From: Nannocystis pusilla
Lineage (GTDB): Bacteria > Myxococcota_A > Polyangia > Nannocystales > Nannocystaceae
NCBI RefSeq assembly: GCF_020073745.1
Contig: NZ_JAIRAU010000056.1
Location: 62,001 to 126,000 of the forward strand
Direction of reading: 5' to 3'
Length of the DNA: 64,000 bases
Positions 50,888-58,695 of this stretch are shown piece by piece. The position numbers were made by a program, and so were the translations under genes. Below the pieces are notes generated by a model, which was not told the origin of the DNA, did no database searches, and saw only the letters and a program-made list of their open reading frames with translations. Every line of letters starts with the position of its first letter. The stretch's first letter is position 1.

Positions 50888-52867
50888 TCAGGGCTCTTCG
50901 GGTTCGAGCAGCTCGGGGGTGTGGCCGGCCCGCTTCTCGTGCAGGGCTTCGTCGTCGGCGAGCGCGCGCTCGATGTCGTGGAGGCTCTTGCCGGCCATGC
51001 CGGCGTTGAGGGCCCGCTCCATGCGGCGGCGGGCGAACGGCTCGCTGACCTTCTCGAGCGCCGTGCGGGCGCGGTTGAGCGGGTCGGCGAGGGCGTCGGG
51101 GTCGGCCATCGCGGCGTCGGCGGCGGCGAGGGCGGCCTCGAGGCGGGCGCGCTCGTCGTCGGGCAGGAGCTCGCGCAGGTGGCCGACCTCGGCCAGAGCT
51201 GTCCGCAAGGCCAGGACGACGCGGCCGAGCTCGACCCGCGCCTCGGCGGCGTTGCGGCGGGCGTAGTCGTCGCCGGCGTGGTCGAGGCTGTCCATGACGA
51301 GGCGGTCGACCTCCTCCTCGGACAGGCCGTAGGTCGGCTTGACCTCGACCGACTGGCGCACGCCGGTCATCAGCTCGCGCGCGGAGACGGTGAGGAGCGC
51401 GTCGGCGTCGAGTTGGAAGGTGACCTCGACGCGGGCCATCGACGGCGGCAGGCGCGGGATGCCCTTGAGGTCGAAGCGGGCCAGGCTGCGGCAGTCGCGG
51501 GCCAGCTCGCGCTCGCCCTGGACGACGTGGATGACCATGCCGGTCTGGTGCTCGGCGTAGTTGGTGAACACCTGGCGCGCGGCGATCGGGATGGTGGCGT
51601 TGCGCGGGATGATCTTCTCGACGATCCCGCCCATGGTCTCGAGGCCGAGCGAGAGCGGGACGACGTCGAGCAGGGTCACGCCCTCGCGCGCGGAGCCGCT
51701 GAGGATGTCGGCCTGGATCGCCGCGCCCCAGGCGACGACCTCGTCGGGGTCGATGTCGGCCAGCGGCGGGCGCTTGAACGCCTCGGCCACGAGCTCGCGG
51801 ACCTTCGGCACCCGCGTCGAGCCGCCGACCAGGACCACGCCGTCGAGCTCGGGCGCGCGCAGGCCGGCGTCCTTGAGCGCCTGGCGGCAGGCGCGGAGGG
51901 TCCGCTGGGCCAGCGGCTCGATCAGCGCCTCGAACTCGCCGCGCGTCAGCTCGAGCTCGGGCAGGCCGGCCAGGGTCACGCGCGTGACTGTCTCTTCGGT
52001 CAGGCGCTCCTTGGCCGCGCGCGCGGCCAGGCGCGCGCCGTCGAGCTGGTGGCGCGAGGGCTCGGCAACACCTGACTTTTTAAGCAGGTGAGCCGCGAGC
52101 GCGCGATCGAAGTCGTCGCCGCCGAGCGCGCTGTCGCCCCCGGTCGCCAGCACCTGGAACACGCCCTTGTGCAGGCGGAGGATCGAGACGTCGAAGGTGC
52201 CGCCGCCGAGGTCGTAGACGGCGAACAGGCCCTCGCCGCCGCGGTCGAGGCCGTAGGCGAGGGCGGCCGCGGTCGGCTCGGCGAGCAGGCGGTAGACCTG
52301 GAGGCCGGCGATCCGCCCGGCGTCGCGGGTGGCCTGGCGCTGGGCGTCGTCGAAGTAGGCCGGGACGGTGATGACGGCGCCGTCGCACGGCTCGCCCAGC
52401 TCGGCCTCGGCCCGCAGCTTGAGCTCGCGCAGGATCGCCGCCGAGACCTCGGTCGGGGTGACGCGGCGCGGGGCGTCCGCGCTGCCGATGTCGAGGCGGA
52501 GGAGGCCGGGTGTCTCTTCGGACAGGTGGTACGGGTGGGCGAAGGTGATGTCGGCGAGGCCGCGGCCCATCAGCCGCTTGACGCTGCTGACCACCTGCGC
52601 CGGGTGCTCGGCCTGCAGCGCCTGGGCGGCGCGGCCGACCAGCGGCGGATCGGCGGTGTAGGCGACCACCGAGGGCACCAGGCCGCTGCCCGAGCTGTCC
52701 CGAAGGACACGTGGAGCGGCGCCGTGGGGGGCGAGGGCGACGAGGCTGTTGGTGGTGCCGAGGTCGATGCCGATCCCGCGGCCGGGGCGGCGCTGGGCGC
52801 GGCGCTGGTCGGTCGGCTCGGCGATCTGGAACAGCGCGCCGGTGTCGTGGATGGAGACGCTGGTCAT
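50888..52867 (-). CDS. hscA: Hsp70-type chaperone HscA
   Basis: A 659-aa Hsp70 protein with G-I-D-L-G-T-T-N-S-L (about 32-41), the second phosphate loop A-V-Y-D-L-G-G-G-T-F-D, and V-V-L-V-G-G-S-T-R-V-P-K in the ATPase domain, then the substrate-binding beta domain and a short helical lid. The order in the operon (after hscB, before fdx) identifies it as HscA. Its ATG overlaps the hscB stop by 4 bp (ATGA). Four single 14-bp repeat units fall inside (51201-51214, 51990-52003, 52513-52526, 52697-52710), each at conserved or semi-conserved protein positions. Confidence 0.93.
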   Translation of the reverse strand: MTSVSIHDTGALFQIAEPTDQRRAQRRPGRGIGIDLGTTNSLVALAPHGAAPRVLRDSSGSGLVPSVVAYTADPPLVGRAAQALQAEHPAQVVSSVKRLMGRGLADITFAHPYHLSEETPGLLRLDIGSADAPRRVTPTEVSAAILRELKLRAEAELGEPCDGAVITVPAYFDDAQRQATRDAGRIAGLQVYRLLAEPTAAALAYGLDRGGEGLFAVYDLGGGTFDVSILRLHKGVFQVLATGGDSALGGDDFDRALAAHLLKKSGVAEPSRHQLDGARLAARAAKERLTEETVTRVTLAGLPELELTRGEFEALIEPLAQRTLRACRQALKDAGLRAPELDGVVLVGGSTRVPKVRELVAEAFKRPPLADIDPDEVVAWGAAIQADILSGSAREGVTLLDVVPLSLGLETMGGIVEKIIPRNATIPIAARQVFTNYAEHQTGMVIHVVQGERELARDCRSLARFDLKGIPRLPPSMARVEVTFQLDADALLTVSARELMTGVRQSVEVKPTYGLSEEEVDRLVMDSLDHAGDDYARRNAAEARVELGRVVLALRTALAEVGHLRELLPDDERARLEAALAAADAAMADPDALADPLNRARTALEKVSEPFARRRMERALNAGMAGKSLHDIERALADDEALHEKRAGHTPELLEPEEP

Positions 52868-53376
52868 GGGGCGCTGGCTTCGGTCTCGTCGAGGAAGCGC
52901 TGGAAGTAGCGGCGGGCGACCAGGTGCTCGGCGGCGCGGCGGAACTCGCCGGCGTCGAGGGCCGCGATCGCGGCGTCGAGGGCGGCCTCGCTGCGGGCGT
53001 CGACGTCGTCGCGCAGCGCGTCGAGCCCCGCGGGCCCGCCGTCCTCGAGGCGCTCGCGCAGCTCGATCATCTCGAGCAGGAACTCCTGGGTCGGGTGGGG
53101 CGCGCCGCGCTCGGGGTCGGTGCTGTCGAGGTCGAGGCCGCCGAGCTTGACGAGCGCCTCAGCACGCAGCACGGGGTCGCGCAGGACGCGATAGGCGGCG
53201 TTGACGGCGCTGGCGCGCTCGACCGCGGCCCGGCGGGCCGCCGTGCCCTCGCCGACGACGTTGTCGGGGTGAGCCGCGCGCGAGAGCTCGAGGTAACGCG
53301 CCTCGATCGCGTCGCGGCCGACGGTGTGGCGGCGCGGCAGGTCGAACAGGGCGAATGGGTCGGTGTCCGCGGACAT
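52864..53376 (-). CDS. hscB: J-domain co-chaperone HscB
   Basis: A 170-aa protein with an N-terminal J-domain (D-P-F-A-L-F-D-L, then A-H-P-D-N as the H-P-D motif) and a C-terminal three-helix part for IscU binding. It delivers IscU to HscA. No N-terminal zinc ribbon is seen. Separated from iscA by a 14-bp repeat array, but in the same orientation. Confidence 0.9.
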   Translation of the reverse strand: MSADTDPFALFDLPRRHTVGRDAIEARYLELSRAAHPDNVVGEGTAARRAAVERASAVNAAYRVLRDPVLRAEALVKLGGLDLDSTDPERGAPHPTQEFLLEMIELRERLEDGGPAGLDALRDDVDARSEAALDAAIAALDAGEFRRAAEHLVARRYFQRFLDETEASAP

Positions 53377-53398
53377 GGCGGCCGTGCCAGGCGAGGAG

Positions 53399-53496
53399 GT
53401 CGAAGAGGACAGGTCCGAGAGGACAGGTGCTCAGGGAAAGGTCGAATCGGACAGGTCGGATCGGGCAGGTCGAATCGGACAGGTCCGAGACGGAGT
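53399..53496. repeat. 14-bp tandem repeat array, 7 units, inside the isc operon
   Basis: Perfectly phased units end at 53412, 53426, 53440, 53454, 53468 and 53482, with a seventh degenerate unit running to the iscA stop codon. Two units are identical (GTCGAATCGGACAG at 53441 and 53469). It fills the 119-bp gap between iscA (ends 53496) and hscB (starts 53376). Confidence 0.93.
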
Positions 53497-53828
53497 CAGA
53501 AGGAGATCGACTCGCCGCAGCCGCACGCGTCCTTGGTGTTGGGGTTCTTGAACTTGAACCCGTGGCCGCGGATGCCGGTCTCGAAGTCGACCTCGGTGCC
53601 GTCGAGGTAGAACAGGCTCTTGGGGTCGACGACGACCTTGACGCCGTCCTGCTCGACGACGAGGTCGTTGGCGCGCGGCGGCTTGTCCTCGAACTCGAAC
53701 AGGTACGAGTAGCCGGTGCAGCCGCCGCCGCGGATGCCGAGGCGGATGCACGCCTGCGGGGTGCCGCGGCGGGCGAGCTGGTCGCGCATGACCTTGGCGG
53801 CGCGCGAGGTGACGGTGAGGCTGGGCAT
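53496..53828 (-). CDS. iscA: Iron-sulfur assembly protein IscA
   Basis: A 110-aa A-type carrier with the three conserved Cys: R-G-G-G-C-T-G-Y-S-Y and the C-terminal C-G-C-G-E-S. It carries Fe or Fe-S clusters to targets. ATG at 53828 gives the family length; it is 8 bp after the iscU stop. Confidence 0.93.
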   Translation of the reverse strand: MPSLTVTSRAAKVMRDQLARRGTPQACIRLGIRGGGCTGYSYLFEFEDKPPRANDLVVEQDGVKVVVDPKSLFYLDGTEVDFETGIRGHGFKFKNPNTKDACGCGESISF

Positions 53829-53836
53829 GACGGGGA

Positions 53837-54247
53837 TCAGTGGTCGGAGTCGCCGGCGGGCCCGGCGGCGGCGCCCTGCTTCTGCTGGAAGTCGCGGATC
53901 GCGGCCTTGATCGCGTCCTCGGCGAGGACGGAGCAGTGGATCTTGACCGGCGGCAGCGACAGCTCCTCGGCGATCTGGCTGTTCTTGATCTGCATGGCCT
54001 GGTCGACGCTCATGCCCTTGACCCACTCGGTGACGAGGCTCGAGCTGGCGATCGCCGAGCCGCAGCCGTAGGTCTTGAACTTGGCGTCGGTGATCACGCC
54101 GTTCTCGACCTTGATCTGGAGCTTCATGACGTCGCCGCAGGCGGGCGCGCCGACGATGCCGGTGCCGACGCTCGCGTCGCCCTTGTCGAGGCTGCCGACG
54201 TTGCGCGGGTGCTCGTAGTGGTCGATGACTTTGTTGCTGTACGCCAT
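53837..54247 (-). CDS. iscU: Fe-S cluster scaffold IscU
   Basis: A 136-aa scaffold with the three cluster Cys in G-A-P-A-C-G-D-V-M, Y-G-C-G-S-A-I and K-I-H-C-S-V-L-A-E, and the L-P-P-V-K HscA-recognition motif just before the last Cys. Clusters are built here from IscS sulfur. The C-terminal tail is slightly extended and Ala/Gly-rich. Confidence 0.95.
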   Translation of the reverse strand: MAYSNKVIDHYEHPRNVGSLDKGDASVGTGIVGAPACGDVMKLQIKVENGVITDAKFKTYGCGSAIASSSLVTEWVKGMSVDQAMQIKNSQIAEELSLPPVKIHCSVLAEDAIKAAIRDFQQKQGAAAGPAGDSDH

Positions 54248-54297
54248 GGCGTCTCTCTTCGCGCGTAGTGATTGGGCCCGGAGGGCCCGGAAGTCAA

Positions 54298-55530
54298 TCA
54301 GTGCGGGGTCCACTCGATGGTGCGCAGGTCGATGCCCTCCTGCACCATCTCCCACAGCGGGGACATGTCGCGCAGGCGAGCGACCTCGCGCGCGATGAGG
54401 TCGGCGACGAAGTCGAGCTCCTCGCGGGTGGTGAACCGACCGATGGTGATCCGCAAGCTGGAGTGCGCCAGCTCGTCGTCGAGGCCCATGGCCCGCAGGA
54501 CGTAGCTCGGCTCCAGGCTGGCCGAGGTGCAGGCCGAGCCGGAGGAGACGGCGATGTCCTTGAGTCCCATGAGCAGGCTCTCGCCCTCGACGTAGGCGAA
54601 GCTGATGTTGAGGGTTCCGGGCAGGCGATGCTCGAGCGAACCGTTGACGATCGCGTGCGGGATCTCCGTGACCAGGCGCCGGCGCAGGTGCTCGCGCAGC
54701 TCGAGCACGTGCGCCGATTCGCCGGCCAGCTCCTCGCGCGCGAGCTTGGCCGCGTAGCCGAAGCCGACGATGCCCGGGACGTTGAGGGTGCCGGAGCGGG
54801 TGCCGCGCTCGTGGCCGCCGCCGTGGATCTGCGGGGCGATCCGCACGCGCGGCTTGCGGCGGCGGATGTACAGCGCGCCGACGCCCTTGGGCCCGTAGAG
54901 CTTGTGGGCGCTGAGGCTGGCGAGGTCGATGTGCATGGCCTCGACGTCGACCGGGACCTTGCCGAACGCCTGCACGGCGTCGGTGTGGAACAGGACGCCG
55001 GCCGCGCGGCAGACGGCGCCGATCTCGGTGACCGGGTTGATCACGCCGGTCTCGTTGTTGGCGAACATCAACGAGACGAGCGCGGTGTCGGGCCGGAGCG
55101 CGGCGGCGACCTGCTCGGGGGTGACGCGGCCGTCGACGCCGACCGGCAGGTAGGTGACCTCGCAGCCGTGGCGCTCGAGGTGCTTGCAGGTGTCGAGGAC
55201 GGCCTTGTGCTCGGTGACCGCGGTGACGAGGTGCTTCTTGCCGCTCTCGGCCAGGTACTCGACCACGCCCTTGATCGCGAGGTTGTTCGACTCGGTCGCG
55301 CCGGAGGTGAAGGTGATCTCCTTCGGGTCGGCGTTGAGGGTGGTGGCGATCTCGCGGCGGGCGGCCTCGACGGCCTCCTCGGCCTGCCAGCCGAACACGT
55401 GCGTGCGGCTGGCGGCGTTGCCGTAGCGGTCGCTGAAGTACGGCAACATGGCCTCGAGGACACGCGGGTCGACGGGGCAGGTGGCGGCGTAGTCGAGGTA
55501 GATCGGGCGCTTGGCTGCTTGTTGGGTCAT
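54298..55530 (-). CDS. iscS: Cysteine desulfurase IscS
   Basis: A 410-aa PLP enzyme: I-Y-L-D-Y-A-A-T at the N-terminus, T-E-H-K-A-V, the Schiff-base Lys in S-A-H-K-L-Y-G-P-K-G, and the flexible-loop catalytic Cys in S-S-G-S-A-C-T-S-A-S-L-E-P-S-Y-V. It removes sulfur from cysteine for cluster building. ATG overlaps the regulator stop codon (ATGA at 55527-55530); 50 bp separates it from iscU. Confidence 0.95.
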   Translation of the reverse strand: MTQQAAKRPIYLDYAATCPVDPRVLEAMLPYFSDRYGNAASRTHVFGWQAEEAVEAARREIATTLNADPKEITFTSGATESNNLAIKGVVEYLAESGKKHLVTAVTEHKAVLDTCKHLERHGCEVTYLPVGVDGRVTPEQVAAALRPDTALVSLMFANNETGVINPVTEIGAVCRAAGVLFHTDAVQAFGKVPVDVEAMHIDLASLSAHKLYGPKGVGALYIRRRKPRVRIAPQIHGGGHERGTRSGTLNVPGIVGFGYAAKLAREELAGESAHVLELREHLRRRLVTEIPHAIVNGSLEHRLPGTLNISFAYVEGESLLMGLKDIAVSSGSACTSASLEPSYVLRAMGLDDELAHSSLRITIGRFTTREELDFVADLIAREVARLRDMSPLWEMVQEGIDLRTIEWTPH

Positions 55531-56222
55531 GGGAAGGTCCCCTCGGCGTCGGTGGGGGCCGTGTGCTCGGCGGACCGGGCCGCGTAGTCGGGCCGGGCGA
55601 CGAGCTCGGGGTTGGATGTCCGCGCGGACAGGTCAGGCGGGGATGTCCGCGGGGACATGTCCATCGCGCACGGGCGGGCCGCCGGCGGGTCGCCGTTCGG
55701 CTTGCGGTGGATGCCGACCACCAGCGACGGCGTCGGCTCGTCGCTGCGGCGCTCGCTGATGCAGTTGGTGCACGCGTCCGGCTTGGCGGGCTCCTGGCAC
55801 AGGCGGCAGCCCTCGAGGTAGGCGAGACTCTCGGACAGGTCGCGCTCGAGCTGCAAGAGCCGGGTGACCTGCGCGCGGGTGTCGTCGAGCTTGCCGCGGA
55901 ACAGCTCGCGCACGCTGTTCATCGCCTCCGGCGCGGTCTGCGAGGCGGCCACGGTGTGGAGCAGGCTCTGGATCTGCGGCAGGCTGAAGCCGATGTCCTG
56001 GAGCTTGGTGATCCAGTAGACCCGCGCGACCTCGTCGGGGCCGTACAGGCGGAAGCCGCCCTCGGTGCGGGCGCTCGGGACGAGCAGGCCCATCTCCTCG
56101 TAGAGGTGGAGCGCTCGCGGGGTCTTGCCGGTCTTGCGCGCGAGCTCGCCGATCTTGATCCGGCCAGGCTTGGTGATGCCGGCGGCGGGCGCGAGCGTGG
56201 GCTTGGCTTCGCTGATGCTCAT
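55527..56222 (-). CDS. MerR-family regulator with a four-Cys motif, first gene of the isc operon
   Basis: A 231-aa protein. Residues 20-90 form a MerR HTH and wing (I-K-I-G-E-L-A-R-K-T-G-K-T-P-R-A-L-H-L-Y-E-E-M-G-L-L), then a dimerisation helix, and C-x2-C-x8-C-x2-C at Cys 139, 142, 151 and 154. The Cys set could hold a metal or Fe-S cluster; the spacing differs from SoxR (C-x2-C-x-C-x5-C). In most bacteria this position is taken by the Rrf2-type IscR. The tail beyond residue 160 is disordered and partly encoded by 14-bp repeats. ATG at 56222 chosen; longer in-frame starts would overlap the operator. Confidence 0.8.
   Translation of the reverse strand: MSISEAKPTLAPAAGITKPGRIKIGELARKTGKTPRALHLYEEMGLLVPSARTEGGFRLYGPDEVARVYWITKLQDIGFSLPQIQSLLHTVAASQTAPEAMNSVRELFRGKLDDTRAQVTRLLQLERDLSESLAYLEGCRLCQEPAKPDACTNCISERRSDEPTPSLVVGIHRKPNGDPPAARPCAMDMSPRTSPPDLSARTSNPELVARPDYAARSAEHTAPTDAEGTFP
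55618..55658. repeat. 14-bp periodic repeat, 3 units, in the regulator tail
   Basis: Units 55618-55631, 55632-55644 (13 bp) and 55645-55658, followed by an exact GGACATGTCC junction. They encode the disordered C-terminal tail of the MerR-like protein (M-D-M-S-P-R-T-S). Confidence 0.85.
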
Positions 56223-56266
56223 GAGGCCCTCGACCTGATGCACGATTTCGTGCGGGAGGAAAGTAT

Positions 56267-56286
56267 CTCTCACGTATACGTAAGAG
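56267..56286 (-). promoter_or_regulatory. 20-bp palindrome upstream of the isc operon, candidate operator
   Basis: CTCTCACGTATACGTAAGAG is a dyad matching at 9 of 10 base pairs. It lies 45 bp upstream of the MerR-like gene start; on the minus strand GATACT, a possible -10, follows it closely, a position expected for a MerR-type operator. A second short palindrome, GCACGA-TT-TCGTGC (56240-56253), lies between it and the start codon. Confidence 0.6.
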
Positions 56287-56486
56287 TTGAGGTGGTGGGG
56301 AAAAACTGACACGCGCGCGCTTCGCTGTCAACCGCCGTTTCACGCGAGAAGACGCCCGGGAAAAGGCCAAGGGCGACCGCGGAATGGCTGGGCCTGTCCG
56401 CGATCGCCCGATGGTTGTGGGCTCCAATTTGACGTGCGCGTGCGGGTCCGGGATGAGTTCGGGGCGGAGCCGCGCGCGCCGCGTCG

Positions 56487-58580
56487 TCACTCCTGGCGAC
56501 CGACGCGCTTCGGCTTCCCGGTCTCGACCTTCGAGGCGTCGATCTTGATGCCGCCGGTCGTCGGGGTCTCGGCCTTCGGCTCCTCGGCCTTCGGAGTCTC
56601 GGCCTTCGGCTCCTCGGCCTTCGGCTCCTCGGCCTTCGGGGTCTCGGTCTTCGGGGTCTCGGCCTTCGGGGTCTCGGTCTTCGGGGTCTCGGCCTTCGGA
56701 GTCTCGGCCTTCGGCTCCTCGGCCTTGGGCGCCTCGACCACCGGGGGGGTCGCGATCGCGTCGCCGGTGCCCGTCATGCTGGCCGGCGAGAACACGGCGT
56801 ACGCGGCGGCGGTGGCCATCAGCAGCGCGGGGGCCGAGCCGCCGATCAGCGCGCCCGGGCCGCCCTGGCCGGCGCGGGTCTGGTAGGCGGAGATCCGCGG
56901 CGAGTTGGGGTACTTGGCGGCGAGGTCGGTGAAGGCCTTGACCGGGTCGGCGCTGGCAGCGGCGGCGAGGGCGGCCTTGCCCTCCTCGTCGGTGGTGTTG
57001 CCGATGGTCTGGACGGCGAAGTGGATCACGCCGGCGTTCTGGTGCTCGCTGACCCACATCGTGGTGCTCGACACCGGAGCGACCACGGCGAGGGCGGAGC
57101 GCGCGTTCGCGGGGCTGTAGCCGGGCACGCTGGCCAGGGCGCCGTCGAGGAGCCGGGTCAGCGCGGGGCTCTGCAGGCCGTCGAGCGGGATGTGGCCGAC
57201 GAAGCCGACCTCGCCGGCGCGCAGCGACTGGGCCAGGGCGGGCGGCAGGGCGGCGATGGTGGCCTCGCTGTCGGCGGCGGCCTTGACCAGGCCGACCGAC
57301 TTGGCGTCGGCGCCGACGACGGCGGCGAGGGTGCCCTCGGCCGGGAACACCCAGGCGTCGAGCGAGAGGCCGAGCTGCTCGGCCAGGGCCTTGGCCTGCG
57401 GCACGCCGCTGGCGCCGAAGTGCAGCGCCTTGACCTTGTCTGGCCCGACGGACACGTTCTCGGCCTTGAACGAGACCTTGCTGCCGGGGACGTCGGGGAT
57501 CGGCTTGTTGTGGATCATCGGGCTGCCGAACGCGACCGCGAGGTCGGCCAGGGGGGCCAGCGAGGAGGTGTCGCTGAAGCCGAAGCGGGCCTGGAGGGCG
57601 GCCGGATCGGCGCTGCCGCCGAACAGGATCTCGCCGGTGAAGGCGCCGACGGTGGCGCTGAAGGGCGGCGGCACCTCGCTCAGGCCCTTCTTCTTCAACT
57701 CGTCGAGGTCGAGCTTCATCCACATGAAGCCGGTCCCGGGAGGGGCGAAGCGCAGCAGGTCGGCCTGACCCGGGGCGAGGGTGGTGAACATGTCCTTGGC
57801 GTCGGGCGGGGCGCTGACGTGGAGGGTCGCGCCGCCGGCCGGGTTGTCGAGGCCAAAGTGGACGTCGCCGTCGGCGACGTAGCCGAAGAACGCCAGGTCG
57901 TCGACGGCGACGGCCGGCAGCGCGGCGTTGAGGCGGGTGCGGGCGGTCTTGCCGTCGGCCGGCTTGTAGGCGGCGATGGTCGCCTGGTCCTTGGCGCAGG
58001 TGACGTAGCCGGGGCGGGTCGCGACCGCCTGACAGACGGCGGTGGCGGCGTCGGGGATCTTCAACGCGGCCAGCAGGCCCTGGGCGGCCTCGGCGCTGCT
58101 GGCGGAGAAAGTCACGACGGTGTCGTCGCCGCCGCTCAGCGAGGTGCTGGTGACGACGATGCCGCGCGCGAGGTCGGTGCCGGCCTTGGCCAGCGCGGCC
58201 TTGGCGTCGGCGACGCCGTGCTTGAACAGGGCAAAGTTCTCCGTCAGCGTCGAGACCTTGTCCGGCGAGGTGGCGGTGACGAGGGTCGTGAGCGGCTGCT
58301 CGAAGGTGCTCGCGGCGGTCTCGGCGAGGGCGAGGAGGCTGTCGGGAGCCTTGAAGACGACGTACGAAGCGGTGCCGTCCTGGACGAGACCGAGCAGTTC
58401 GTCGACGGTGGCCGGGCCGGTCGGCGCGGCCGGCGCCGGAGCGGTCGGGGCGGCCGGCGCCGTGGCCCCGGCCGGGGCGTCTGTCTTGGTCTCGGCGGCC
58501 TTCTCTGACGAGGTGACTTGATTGCACGCGACCAGCAGCACCAGCGTGCTCAGAGAGAGGGACAGGCGGGGGTTCGACAT
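56487..58580 (-). CDS. Large lipoprotein with PKAE-type C-terminal repeats
   Basis: A 697-aa lipoprotein (lipobox L-L-V-A-C at about 15-19) with an Ala/Pro linker, a long alpha/beta region (about 55-560) without a recognised family, a hydrophobic segment at about 585-610, and a tail of about eleven five-residue repeats (P-K-A-E-T, P-K-T-E-T, P-K-A-E-E). The body has the look of duplicated domains (D-A-A-L-x-F-G-Y-V and related strands). ATG at 58580 is backed by TATCCT 7 nt upstream. Divergent from the next gene. The 264-bp interval 56223-56486 holds only the isc operator region. Confidence 0.65.
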   Translation of the reverse strand: MSNPRLSLSLSTLVLLVACNQVTSSEKAAETKTDAPAGATAPAAPTAPAPAAPTGPATVDELLGLVQDGTASYVVFKAPDSLLALAETAASTFEQPLTTLVTATSPDKVSTLTENFALFKHGVADAKAALAKAGTDLARGIVVTSTSLSGGDDTVVTFSASSAEAAQGLLAALKIPDAATAVCQAVATRPGYVTCAKDQATIAAYKPADGKTARTRLNAALPAVAVDDLAFFGYVADGDVHFGLDNPAGGATLHVSAPPDAKDMFTTLAPGQADLLRFAPPGTGFMWMKLDLDELKKKGLSEVPPPFSATVGAFTGEILFGGSADPAALQARFGFSDTSSLAPLADLAVAFGSPMIHNKPIPDVPGSKVSFKAENVSVGPDKVKALHFGASGVPQAKALAEQLGLSLDAWVFPAEGTLAAVVGADAKSVGLVKAAADSEATIAALPPALAQSLRAGEVGFVGHIPLDGLQSPALTRLLDGALASVPGYSPANARSALAVVAPVSSTTMWVSEHQNAGVIHFAVQTIGNTTDEEGKAALAAAASADPVKAFTDLAAKYPNSPRISAYQTRAGQGGPGALIGGSAPALLMATAAAYAVFSPASMTGTGDAIATPPVVEAPKAEEPKAETPKAETPKTETPKAETPKTETPKAEEPKAEEPKAETPKAEEPKAETPTTGGIKIDASKVETGKPKRVGRQE
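56566..56737. repeat. 15-bp coding tandem repeats (PKAET-type)
   Basis: About eleven 15-bp copies (minus-strand sense CCGAAGGCCGAGACC and close variants) give the charged P-K-A-E-T/E tail of the large lipoprotein. In frame, so copy number can change without frameshift. Confidence 0.85.
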
Positions 58581-58587
58581 GCGGCGC

Positions 58588-58593
58588 AGGATA
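58588..58593 (-). promoter_or_regulatory. Candidate -10 of a leaderless promoter
   Basis: Minus-strand TATCCT, 7 nt before the ATG at 58580. Confidence 0.5.
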
Positions 58594-58683
58594 GCGAAAA
58601 CCGGGGTGGGTGTGTGACATGTGTCGCGCGATGTCGCGCGCGGCCATGATGTCGTCCCGCGTGCGACCCAGGACCGGCCGTGC

Positions 58684-58689
58684 GATGCT
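58684..58689 (+). promoter_or_regulatory. Candidate -10 of a leaderless promoter
   Basis: GATGCT followed by 6 nt and the GTG at 58696; nearly the same arrangement as at 1446-1458. Confidence 0.45.
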
Positions 58690-58695
58690 CCGCGC

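Noticed and set aside
53399..53496. CRISPR array
   Set aside because: The period is 14 bp with no 30-40-bp spacers, and no cas gene is in the window.
58617..58660. Further copy of the 14-bp repeat upstream of the lipoprotein at 58696
   Set aside because: GACATG and GATGTCG words occur but without the 14-bp phase or the GTCC/GGAC stem.
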